Positions 27,316 to 35,812 of a stretch of 64,000 bases of DNA are shown piece after piece. The stretch is taken from assembly GCA_016794425.1 (NCBI GenBank), contig JAEUHR010000018.1, forward strand, positions 1 to 64,000, given 5' to 3'. The translations under genes were made by a program, and so were the position numbers. Source of the stretch: Planctomycetota bacterium (GTDB lineage Bacteria; Planctomycetota; UBA1135; UBA2386). Each line of letters opens with the position of its first letter. Position 1 is the stretch's first letter. The notes below the pieces were generated by a model that saw only the letters and a program-made list of their open reading frames with translations, searched no databases and was not told where the DNA came from.

Positions 27316-30300
27316 CTACTTCGCTTCCGTGTAGCCGGTCGCCGCGTCGTCGACCGTGTAGAGCGTGCCGTTGCGCAGGTAGAACTTCTCGCGCTCCGTC
27401 TGGTTCAGCGGCCGCGAGCCGATGCGGCCGTAGACGCCGATCTGGTTGCCGCTCTCGTCGACGCCGCGGTCGCGCAGCATGCCGGTCGAGATGCCGACCG
27501 CCGCGCCGCCGGTGCGGTAGCTGGCGACCAGGCGTGGCGTCGGGCGCGGCGAGAAGCCGTATGTGCCGTGGCTGCGCGACGGCGTCCAGACCTCGACGAC
27601 CTTGAGGCCGCCGCGGCCGTCGGCGACGTAGGCGAACATGCTCGCGTTGGTCAGGCCGGTCGTGACCGCGGTCGCGTCCACGATCGCGCCGTCGCCGGTG
27701 AACTTCTCGACGACCTTCGGCGCGCGGAACTGCCGCACGTCGACGATCACGAGGCCCTCGGCGCCGCCGGCGACGTAGGCGTAGGTGCGGCACAGGCGCA
27801 CGCCGCGCGCGTCGGCGAGCGGCACGGTCGCCGACGGCACGTGCACCGGGTTGCTCAGGTCCGTGACGTCGAACACCTGCATGCCCTGCGCGTCGGTGAT
27901 CGCCGCATAGCGGAACTGCACGTCGATGGCGCGCGGCTGCGACAGCCCCTGCGTGACCGTGCGCACGAGGCGCGGGTTCTTCGGGTCGTCGATGTCGACG
28001 ATCGCGAGGCCGGTCGGCACCAGCACGTAGAGGAAGTGGCCGACGACCATGCCGGCGTGCGCGCCGGCCAATGCGCCGTTCGGATTGAAGGTCGCGGCGC
28101 GCTGCAGGAAGTTGTTGTCGGGGTCGCCGTCGACCATCGTGTCGACGTCGACCGTGATCAGGCCTTCCTGGCGGTCCAGCACGTAGGCGTAGGAGAACAG
28201 CGGGTGCACCGGCGTCTCCTTGTTGGCCGGGTCGACCTTGCGCTTGCCGTCGGTCGGCACGGTCGTCGGCAGCACGATCGCCGCGGCGTCGCGCGACGGC
28301 ACGTGCGTGTCGTGGCCGATCGGGCTGAACGGCGCCGACACGATGCGCTGCGCGACGTCCTTGTTGGCGATGTTGGCGATGTCGAGCACGCGGAAGCCCT
28401 CTTTGCCAGCCGCCGTGAACAGGTATTCGCCGCGCGCCTGCGCGAACACGGCCGGCGTCGAGTGCGTGTGAGCTTCGGTCAGCGCGCCGTCGTTCGCGGT
28501 GTGCGCGGCGTGCTCGCTCGGCATCGTCATGGCGTGGAAGTCGCTGCCGATCACCGGCTGCGGTTCCCAGCCGTCGGTGACGCGCACCGCGGTGACTCCG
28601 GTCGTCGTCGCGAGGTGCACGAAGGTGCCGACGAAGTCGGATGCGTGCACGCCGAGATTGAAGCGGGTGGCCAGCTGCGCGTTGTTGTCGTCGGCCTTGC
28701 TGACGTGGCAGCTGGTGCACTGCTGGCCGTGTTCGGCGCTGACCGTGTGCGGGATGTAGGGCGAGAACGCGTGGCCGCTGTGGCCCGACGCGGACACGGT
28801 CGGCTGCTGGTGCGTCGCGATCGCGCGGTTGCCGTTCTCGGCGGTCGCGATCGGCGCCGACGCCGAACGGATCGGCGAGATCTTGTTGCCCTTGACGTCG
28901 CCGTTCTTGCCGAGCATCAGGCAGTCGCTGCGCAGGCCCTGCGAGTAGTAGCCGACGTCGACCAGCGTCTTCTCGCCGAAGAAGTGGCTCGAGGCCCGGT
29001 TGCGGTTCGTCTTGCCGGCCAGGTGGCACCCGGCGCAGCTGATTGCCCACGACGTGTGGCAGGTGTAGCACGTCATCTCGTCGCTGTTGTGCGCGTAGCA
29101 CTCGTTCGACTTCGACGCGTCGCCCCAGGTGTCGTTGCCCTTCTGCAGCGTCTTCGCCAGCGCCGCCTTCGCGTTGTAGCGCGGCGAGGTCTTGTCGACG
29201 ACGTCGGTCAGCTGCGGCACGGTCCACTCGAGGTTCGGATCGACCTTGCTGCGCTGCTTCAGCACGTCGCCCTTCTTCGGCGCGCGGTCGCCGATGTCGT
29301 TGCCGGCGGCGTCGACCCAGCGGAACTGGCGGCGGCGGTCCGTCGCCTTGCCGCTCTGCAGCAGCCGGTTGCCACCGGCGGGGTTCGAGGTCACGAGGTC
29401 GGCGCGCTGCGCGATCGTGCCGTGGCAGTCGGTGCAGTAGATCTCGACCGCATTGATCATCTCGCCGTACAGCTTGCCGTCGCCGTGCGAGTCCTGCTCG
29501 GTGTGGCAGTCGATGCAGTGCATGCCGACCTCGTAGTGGTGGTCGGCCAGGTGCACGGCCTTCGACGCCCAGTCCTTGTCGCTCCAGTCGATCAGCTTGC
29601 CGTCCTTGCCGACCAGCTGGCCTTCGAAGTTGGTCTTGTAGACCTTGCGGAACGACCAGCCCGAACGGTGTTGCGAGCTGAACTGCGTGTGCTTCGCGTC
29701 GCGGTTGGCCTCGAGGTGCACGTCCGCGAGTTCGGCGCCCTTCTTCGGCGAGCCGTCGCCGTGATAGAGCAGCTTGCCGTCGCTCTCACCGTCCCACCAC
29801 ATCAGGCCCGCGTAGTTGTCGATCGCGCCGCTGCCCTGGTGGTTGTGGCACGTCAGGCACTGGCTGGTCGGGATCTGCGTCGTGAAGCGGTGCTGGATCG
29901 GGTGGCCCGGTTCGCCCTTCGGGATCGTCGGATCGCCGTTCTTCGCGTCGGTCGTGCCGAGGTAACCGTGCGGCGCCGCGTGCGCCGACATCTTCGGGTC
30001 CTCGCTGTTGGCGTAGAGCACGTGGCAGGCCGTGCAGCCGCTCGAACGGAACTCGCCGCCGTAGTCGTTGGTGCCGAGGAACCAGACGTACGGGTCGTTG
30101 AGGCGCGTCTTGTGCAGCACGAAGTGCGCGAAGTCGACGCGCGCGCCGGTGCCGAGACCGCGCTGCTTGGCCTGGCCGCGCTCCGCGGCGCGGAAGATGT
30201 TGCCGGGCTGGCTGGTGTTGTAGCGCGGCACCGGGATCAGCTGCTCGACGACGCCGCGCGCCTTCTCGGCGGCGGTCGGCGGCGGCGTTGTCTTCGCGAT

Positions 30301-30954
30301 CGCCGCCTCGCCGTTGGGCATGTAGAACTCGCCGATGACGTAGTTCTTGTACGGCAGCACGCCGTTGTTGTAGGTGCCCGAGCCCATGACCATCGCGCTG
30401 TGCGTCATCATGCTGGTCATGACGCGGGCCGTGATCTCGGGATGGCAGCCGGTCGCGCCGCAGGTCTGCGGCGCCACGCGCAGGTCACCGGGATTGATGA
30501 ACCGCACGTACTCGAGCCGTTCGCGGTTCAGCAGCGCATAGGTGCGCTCGGGATTGCGCGAGCCGAGCCATTCCTCGGGGAAGGCCGGCTGCACGTGTGC
30601 GCTCTGCATCGTCTTCGTGTAGTCGGCCGGATAGGGCCGCTGCACCGCGCCGCCGGTCCAGGCGACCGACGGATCGCCGCCGTGGCAGTCGGCGCAGCCG
30701 ATCTTCCAGACGTTGCGGCCGTGCATGTTGGTCGAGTCGATGCCCTGGTGGCACGACAGACAGCCTTCGCTGGACTTCTGTTCGCGTTCCGCGGTCGCTT
30801 CCTGCAGCGACGCCGGCGGCCGCCAGGAGCCGATCGAGGTCGACGTGTCGTGGGCCTTCCAGGCGGGATCGACGGGATTGGACCAGGTCGCGCAGCCGAT
30901 CGCGGCGAGCGCGCCGAGCACCAGCGCGGGGACGAGCTTGTTGGACGAGCGCAT
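27316..30954 (-). CDS. Outer-surface-type multihaem c lipoprotein with LVIVD-type propeller repeats
   Basis: 1212 aa. A lipobox AIGC places the lipid anchor at Cys21. Nine CXXCH haem sites (CLSCH at 65-69, then CADCH, CTACH, CLTCH, CIDCH, CTDCH, CYTCH, CAGCH, and CTSCH near residue 745) plus one CX4CH (CGATGCH) give up to ten haems. From about residue 830 to the end come LVIVD-type beta-propeller repeats, e.g. GLAIVDIDDPKNPRLV, GMQVFDVTDLSNPVHV and GLVIVDVRQFRAPKVV. The ATG at 30954 directly precedes the lipoprotein signal. It lies 29 bp downstream of a porin gene; together they suggest electron transfer across the outer membrane. Confidence 0.9.
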   Translation of the reverse strand: MRSSNKLVPALVLGALAAIGCATWSNPVDPAWKAHDTSTSIGSWRPPASLQEATAEREQKSSEGCLSCHQGIDSTNMHGRNVWKIGCADCHGGDPSVAWTGGAVQRPYPADYTKTMQSAHVQPAFPEEWLGSRNPERTYALLNRERLEYVRFINPGDLRVAPQTCGATGCHPEITARVMTSMMTHSAMVMGSGTYNNGVLPYKNYVIGEFYMPNGEAAIAKTTPPPTAAEKARGVVEQLIPVPRYNTSQPGNIFRAAERGQAKQRGLGTGARVDFAHFVLHKTRLNDPYVWFLGTNDYGGEFRSSGCTACHVLYANSEDPKMSAHAAPHGYLGTTDAKNGDPTIPKGEPGHPIQHRFTTQIPTSQCLTCHNHQGSGAIDNYAGLMWWDGESDGKLLYHGDGSPKKGAELADVHLEANRDAKHTQFSSQHRSGWSFRKVYKTNFEGQLVGKDGKLIDWSDKDWASKAVHLADHHYEVGMHCIDCHTEQDSHGDGKLYGEMINAVEIYCTDCHGTIAQRADLVTSNPAGGNRLLQSGKATDRRRQFRWVDAAGNDIGDRAPKKGDVLKQRSKVDPNLEWTVPQLTDVVDKTSPRYNAKAALAKTLQKGNDTWGDASKSNECYAHNSDEMTCYTCHTSWAISCAGCHLAGKTNRNRASSHFFGEKTLVDVGYYSQGLRSDCLMLGKNGDVKGNKISPIRSASAPIATAENGNRAIATHQQPTVSASGHSGHAFSPYIPHTVSAEHGQQCTSCHVSKADDNNAQLATRFNLGVHASDFVGTFVHLATTTGVTAVRVTDGWEPQPVIGSDFHAMTMPSEHAAHTANDGALTEAHTHSTPAVFAQARGEYLFTAAGKEGFRVLDIANIANKDVAQRIVSAPFSPIGHDTHVPSRDAAAIVLPTTVPTDGKRKVDPANKETPVHPLFSYAYVLDRQEGLITVDVDTMVDGDPDNNFLQRAATFNPNGALAGAHAGMVVGHFLYVLVPTGLAIVDIDDPKNPRLVRTVTQGLSQPRAIDVQFRYAAITDAQGMQVFDVTDLSNPVHVPSATVPLADARGVRLCRTYAYVAGGAEGLVIVDVRQFRAPKVVEKFTGDGAIVDATAVTTGLTNASMFAYVADGRGGLKVVEVWTPSRSHGTYGFSPRPTPRLVASYRTGGAAVGISTGMLRDRGVDESGNQIGVYGRIGSRPLNQTEREKFYLRNGTLYTVDDAATGYTEAK

Positions 30955-30983
30955 GGGGTGGCTTCGAGCGGGAGTGCGAGGGG

Positions 30984-32666
30984 TCAGAGGACGATGACCG
31001 CATTGACGAAGAACGCGAACAGCGCGTCCTCGTCGGAGAGGTCCTTGAAGCCGCCGGTGGGGATCAGCAGCTGGATGCCGGGCGTGACGATGCAGTTGTC
31101 GACGCCGAGCGGGCGGTAGTTTGCGGCGAGGCTGAAGTCGAAACCGATGCCGTTGCTGACGGACTCGCCTGGGAAGACCGTCTCCAGGACTTGCGAGTCG
31201 GCGAAGCTCAGATAGGCGGCGTTCGCGGCGACGGCCCACTGGTTCGACAGAGTCGCTTCGCACCCGCCGTGCACGATGATCAGGCCCGGGTTGACCGTGT
31301 TGGGTGCCTCGAAGGCCTTCGCACGCAGGTTCGGATAGAAGCTGTTCGTGTTGACGATCGTCTGGCCGGCGACCGCGATTGCCTGGCGGTGGAAGAAGCC
31401 GAACGCTCCGCCGGCGAAGGCTGGATTGTCGAAAACGGAATCGAACCCATTGCCGTCGGCATCACCGGGATCGCTGTCGCCCGACGCATAGAAGAGGCTG
31501 AACACGTAGCGACGCCAATCCCAGGGGAGCGCGATTTCCAGAGCAGCCATCTGCGCCGAAATGTCCACGGCCTGTAGGGCGATCGGGTTGAACTCGTCCT
31601 CGCCGGTCATCCAGTAGAGCGCGTGTGCGACCTCGAGCTTGCCGATCCGGCCTTCGCCGTTGAAGCCGATGTAGGTTGCATCGACGCCGGCGCCCGCAAC
31701 CGCGTCGTCACTGACGCCCTGCAGGGTCAGTTCGACCTCGTAGCCCATCGCGACGAGGTCTTCGAAGAACACGTTGACCGCCCAGAACTGCTGGTCGCGC
31801 GACTCGAAGCCGCGGTTCAGGTTGCTGAACGGGTCCTTGGCGACGAGGTCGAAGAACGCGATCTGCCAGTCGATGCTCGACTCCGCGAGCGTGCCGAACA
31901 GCTGGATGCCGTCGTTGTTGTCCTGGAAGATGAAGCTGCGGAAGTCGCTGGCGAACGCCTGCCGGCCCAGGCGCACCGAGCCGAAGTCGAGATACGGGTC
32001 GGTCTCCCACAGCAGCAGTTCGCCGAACAGCTCCTGGATCGACGCGTCGCCCTGCGCATTGCCGGCATCGACGTCGTCGGCGTCGCGGATGTCGAGCGCC
32101 AGCGTCGACCGCACGCGCCAGGTCGGCGGCCGGAACACGGTGTCGCCGTGGAAGAAGTCGCCGGTGACGAACAGCGTCGAACGGATCTCCTGCGCCGAGC
32201 TGTCCTGCACCTTGTCGCGCGACTCGAACAGGTTGTTCCAGATCGCTTCGGCGGCGAAGAACGTGTGTTCGCCGAGGATCGGCTCGTCGCCCTTCCAGAG
32301 GTTCGTGTTGTAGACGTCGAGCAGGCCCGCGCCGCGCAGGATCGGATACTCGCCGGTGCCGTCCGACATCGTCAGCGGGTTCCAGCGTTCGCGACGGCCA
32401 TAACGATCGAACGCCTCGAGCCGCAGATAGCGGCTGTGGACCGGCGTGTAGTCGAAGCGGTCGGTGGCCGAAGGCGATTGCGGCGGCTGTGGCTGCGGTT
32501 GCTGCGGCTGTGCCGGCTGCGCCTGCGGCTCCTGGGGCTTCGGCTTGTCGCCGCCGCCGCCGGTGCGAGGTCCGGTGACCTGGGCCATGACGGCGCCCGT
32601 GGCCAGCACAGTGGTGAGGAGGCAGTGCACGAAGGCGCTGCGAGAGGGCGTGGTAGGAGCGAGCAT
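30984..32666 (-). CDS. Outer-membrane beta-barrel porin (alginate-export/OprB-like)
   Basis: 560 aa with a signal peptide ending in GAVMAQ. Residues about 35-70 are a Pro/Gln-rich linker (PKPQEPQAQPAQPQQPQPQP). The rest is a series of amphipathic strands with aromatic belts, such as RYLRLEAFDRYGRRERWNPL, YLDFGSVRLGRQAFASDFRS, WRRYVFSLFYASG and a hydrophobic last strand ALFAFFVNAVIVL. The style matches the alginate-export porin family, but not enough to name a substrate. It is the first gene of an operon with the multihaem lipoprotein and is divergent from the second cytochrome gene across 192 bp. It may house an electron conduit (inference). Confidence 0.77.
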   Translation of the reverse strand: MLAPTTPSRSAFVHCLLTTVLATGAVMAQVTGPRTGGGGDKPKPQEPQAQPAQPQQPQPQPPQSPSATDRFDYTPVHSRYLRLEAFDRYGRRERWNPLTMSDGTGEYPILRGAGLLDVYNTNLWKGDEPILGEHTFFAAEAIWNNLFESRDKVQDSSAQEIRSTLFVTGDFFHGDTVFRPPTWRVRSTLALDIRDADDVDAGNAQGDASIQELFGELLLWETDPYLDFGSVRLGRQAFASDFRSFIFQDNNDGIQLFGTLAESSIDWQIAFFDLVAKDPFSNLNRGFESRDQQFWAVNVFFEDLVAMGYEVELTLQGVSDDAVAGAGVDATYIGFNGEGRIGKLEVAHALYWMTGEDEFNPIALQAVDISAQMAALEIALPWDWRRYVFSLFYASGDSDPGDADGNGFDSVFDNPAFAGGAFGFFHRQAIAVAGQTIVNTNSFYPNLRAKAFEAPNTVNPGLIIVHGGCEATLSNQWAVAANAAYLSFADSQVLETVFPGESVSNGIGFDFSLAANYRPLGVDNCIVTPGIQLLIPTGGFKDLSDEDALFAFFVNAVIVL

Positions 32667-32858
32667 ACGCGGAGCCCGAGTCGCGCGGCGACTCGTTCGT
32701 CGATGGTGGCGCCGGGCGGAGGAGTGGCTGGCTATTGACCCCGCCTCGGCGCAGGGCAGAGTAGGTAGGGCCCGGAATCGAGTCAAAGAAACCGGCCGGT
32801 TCGCCGCCGATCGCGTCGCTCCGCGTCTCGGCAGGCTGCTCGACGACCCATCGCCCCG

Positions 32859-34841
32859 ATGCTGCGCCGCACGAACTCTCTCTGGATCGCCGCCCTCGGG
32901 CTGGCCGTGCTGTGCGCCGCCGCGATCGGTCGGCCGGCGGCGTCGCCGCCGCCCGAGGTGGTCCCGGCACCGCAGGGCGCCGCTGCCACGGCGTTCCGCC
33001 ACGGCTCGCACCTGTCGCCGACCTGGCACACGACGCCGCGCGGCGAACAGTACGAGAAGCACTGCAAGGTCTGCCACGACTTCGACGCGGGGCAGCCGAT
33101 CGGGCTCGGTGCGCCGACCAGGACCTGTGCCGCGTGCCACTTCAGCGACCCGTCGGTGGCGATGGGCGACGCGGCGCGGCTCGTGTTCGAGGGCGGCCAG
33201 GCCAGCGGCGGCCAGCGGCCGTTCGCCTACGACCACGCGCTGCCGGGGCACCGCGAACGCGCCTGCGCCGACTGCCACGCCTGGTCGAACACGCCGCGCG
33301 GCGACTTCCCGTATCCGGACGTGCAGTTCGCGATGCCGGCGGCGCTGACCGTGTGCGCCGATTGCCACCACCACGGCGCCGACGACCCGGCGGCCGCGGC
33401 GCAGCGCACGCTGCACGAGGCCGGCACCGGCGGCGCCTGGCGCGCGGCCTGGGACCGCGCGACCGGCTGTGACTCGTGCCACAAGGCCGGCACGCCGCGG
33501 CTGCTCGACGGCCACCGGCGCGCGACCGAACGCGGCTTCTCGCACGCGTCGCACCTGCCGGCCACCGGCGGTGCCTGCACCGAGTGCCATGCGATGGACG
33601 GCGCTGCCGCGGCGACCGCGGGCATGGGCGTGCTGCAGAAGGGCTGCGGCGACTGCCACTTCGGCGACCGCGGTGCGTCGACCACGAAGCTGCAGGCCGA
33701 CCTGCAGGTCGAACGCATGCCGACGCAGTTCTCGCACGCCAGCAAGGGCCACCGCGAGGACTGCAGCAAGTGCCATCCGATGGCGGCGGGCGCGCGCGAC
33801 CCGGACGTCGGCCGCCTCTACGCCGACTGCACCAAGACCTGCCACAGCGAACGCCGCGTCGAACGCCACGGCGCCTGGAGCTGCAACGACTGCCACCGCA
33901 GCGGCGACCCGCGCGCCGAACGCGACCAGGCCGCGGTTGAGGCGATCGCCACGGTCGCCGTGCAGCGGCCCGCCGAGGGTTCGCGGTTCCGGTTCGAGGC
34001 GATGGTGCACCCCGGCATCACGACGCGCGGTGCCGCCGTGCATGCGGCGGCCGCGGGCCGCGCCTGCGCCGACTGCCACCGCCGCGACCTGCCGGCGCTG
34101 GCCGGCGCCGCCGAGCCGCGCCGGTTCTTGCACGACGGCCACCTCGCGGCCGTGTCGAACGACACGCCGGACACCGCCTGCACGGCCTGCCACGTGACGG
34201 TGCGCGACGCGACGTCGTCGCCGCGCACGGTCGCGTTCGCGGCCGAATCGCCGAAGGAGCGCCAGACCTGCACCGCGCTGTGCCACCAGAGCCCGCGGCT
34301 CGAGGTCGAGGCCCGGCCCACGACCGTCGACGTGCCGGTGTTCGACCACGCGCAGCACCGCGCCCACGCCTGCGCCGAGTGCCACGTGCGCGGCAGCGAC
34401 GTGGTCGCGCTGCGCGACGCCAAACTCGCCGGCGACGGCGCGGCGTTCGCCTGTGCGCGCTGCCACGGCCACAAGGACCCCGAGAAGATCAAGGTGACCG
34501 GCGGCTACGACACGACGAAGCCGAACGACACCTGCCGCGAGTGCCACGCGCCGAAGGAGAAGCCGAGCTACCAGAAGGAGCTGCGCTCGGTGCAGCGCTT
34601 CCAGCTGGTCGCCGACGTGCGGCAGTTCCACGACAAGGGCGGCGCCTGCACGAACTGCCACGGCCTCGAACAAGGCCGGCCCGGGCCCGTGCGCACGCCG
34701 GTGCGCATCGCCGCGCGGCTGGACCTGCACACGTCGCACGACGGCGTGCGGCGGCCCGACGGTTCGACCGCGTCGGTGCCCGCGGTGCGCGGCACCGACG
34801 AGTGCCTGTCGTGCCACGCGTGGGATCCGCGGCGGCGATGA
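32859..34841 (+). CDS. Periplasmic multihaem cytochrome c, about 18 haem sites
   Basis: 660 aa with an N-terminal signal peptide (LWIAALGLAVLCAAAIG). I count 16 CXXCH motifs, from CKVCH near residue 69 to CLSCH close to the C-terminus, plus two CX3CH motifs (CTKTCH and CTALCH), with many extra His for distal ligation. The spacing resembles class III/NrfB-like nanowire cytochromes rather than an enzyme. It is divergent from the porin-cytochrome operon and would be the periplasmic member of an electron relay. The SGNH-hydrolase gene overlaps its stop by 4 nt. Confidence 0.9.
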   Translation: MLRRTNSLWIAALGLAVLCAAAIGRPAASPPPEVVPAPQGAAATAFRHGSHLSPTWHTTPRGEQYEKHCKVCHDFDAGQPIGLGAPTRTCAACHFSDPSVAMGDAARLVFEGGQASGGQRPFAYDHALPGHRERACADCHAWSNTPRGDFPYPDVQFAMPAALTVCADCHHHGADDPAAAAQRTLHEAGTGGAWRAAWDRATGCDSCHKAGTPRLLDGHRRATERGFSHASHLPATGGACTECHAMDGAAAATAGMGVLQKGCGDCHFGDRGASTTKLQADLQVERMPTQFSHASKGHREDCSKCHPMAAGARDPDVGRLYADCTKTCHSERRVERHGAWSCNDCHRSGDPRAERDQAAVEAIATVAVQRPAEGSRFRFEAMVHPGITTRGAAVHAAAAGRACADCHRRDLPALAGAAEPRRFLHDGHLAAVSNDTPDTACTACHVTVRDATSSPRTVAFAAESPKERQTCTALCHQSPRLEVEARPTTVDVPVFDHAQHRAHACAECHVRGSDVVALRDAKLAGDGAAFACARCHGHKDPEKIKVTGGYDTTKPNDTCRECHAPKEKPSYQKELRSVQRFQLVADVRQFHDKGGACTNCHGLEQGRPGPVRTPVRIAARLDLHTSHDGVRRPDGSTASVPAVRGTDECLSCHAWDPRRR

Positions 34842-35803
34842 GCGCGGCGGCCGGCGCGCCTGTGGCCCCGCGGCGGCGGCGCCGGCTCGGCCTGAAACTG
34901 GCGCTGCTGGCCACGGCGCTGCTGCTGCCGCTGCTGTGCTGCGAACTGTTCCTGCAGTTCGTCGATCCCGGCGACTTCGGCGAGCTCGAAGACCGCGAAC
35001 GGTTCTCCGCGACCGTGCTCGAGCACGTCGAATGGGAAGGCGCGCGGCGGCTGCGGCTCGTGCCCGGCGCGGTCGGCAGCTACCTCGGCCACGAAGTGCA
35101 CATCAGCGCGCAGCGACTGCGTAACCGGCCAGTCGTGGTGCCGAAGCCCGCCGACGTTTGCCGCGTGGTCGTGCTCGGCGACTCGGTGCCGTTCGGCTGG
35201 GGCGTCGGTGAAGACGATCCGTTCCCGCGGCAGCTCGAGGTGCTGCTGCGCGACCACCCGCGCCGCGACGGCCGCCGCTACGAGGTCGTCAACGCGGGCA
35301 CGCCGGGCTGGGGCCTGGTCGAGGCCGGTTTTTGGCTGCGCGACGAAGGGCTCGCGCTCGCGCCCGACGTGGTGCTGCACTGCATCATCAACAACGACGT
35401 CGAGCCGCATCCGAAGCCGCCGCCACTGTTCCTCGGCGAGGGGCTGCGCCGCGTGCGCACGCTGCGGCTGTTCGAGCGCCTCGCCGACAAGCTGACCGCG
35501 AACCGCGGCTTCGAGCCCAACACCGGCCTCGACGCAGGGATGATCGCGATGGTGTTCGACCGCTACCAGGAACTGCTGCGGCCGGCCGGCGTGCCGTACG
35601 TCGTGTTCGACACCGTCGGGCTGCCGGCGGCGGCCGTCGCGCACGCGCAGGCGATCGGGCTGCACCACTTCGACACGGTGCTGAGCCTCGAGTGGCAGCA
35701 CGCGCACCAGGTCACGCGCTCGGACTTCCATCCGGGCGTCGCGGGCCACCGCATCCTCGCCGAACGGGCGCTCGCCGCGGTGCTGCCGCTGCTCGAGCGC
35801 TGA
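34838..35803 (+). CDS. Membrane-anchored SGNH/GDSL hydrolase-like protein
   Basis: 321 aa with one N-terminal transmembrane helix (LGLKLALLATALLLPLLCCELFL, about 17-39). SGNH blocks are visible: VVVLGDSVPFGWG (block I Ser), NAGTPGWG (block II Gly), IINNDVE (block III Asn) and DFHPGVAGHRI (block V Asp/His). Such periplasmic esterases or O-acetyltransferases often modify polysaccharides or lipids. It is translationally coupled to the multihaem cytochrome, but a functional link is not obvious. Confidence 0.82.
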   Translation: MSAAAGAPVAPRRRRRLGLKLALLATALLLPLLCCELFLQFVDPGDFGELEDRERFSATVLEHVEWEGARRLRLVPGAVGSYLGHEVHISAQRLRNRPVVVPKPADVCRVVVLGDSVPFGWGVGEDDPFPRQLEVLLRDHPRRDGRRYEVVNAGTPGWGLVEAGFWLRDEGLALAPDVVLHCIINNDVEPHPKPPPLFLGEGLRRVRTLRLFERLADKLTANRGFEPNTGLDAGMIAMVFDRYQELLRPAGVPYVVFDTVGLPAAAVAHAQAIGLHHFDTVLSLEWQHAHQVTRSDFHPGVAGHRILAERALAAVLPLLER

Positions 35804-35812
35804 TCGACGGCG

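Noticed and set aside
27568..31119. A 1183-aa plus-strand open frame
   Set aside because: Antisense to the multihaem lipoprotein, whose CXXCH sites and propeller repeats are on the minus strand.
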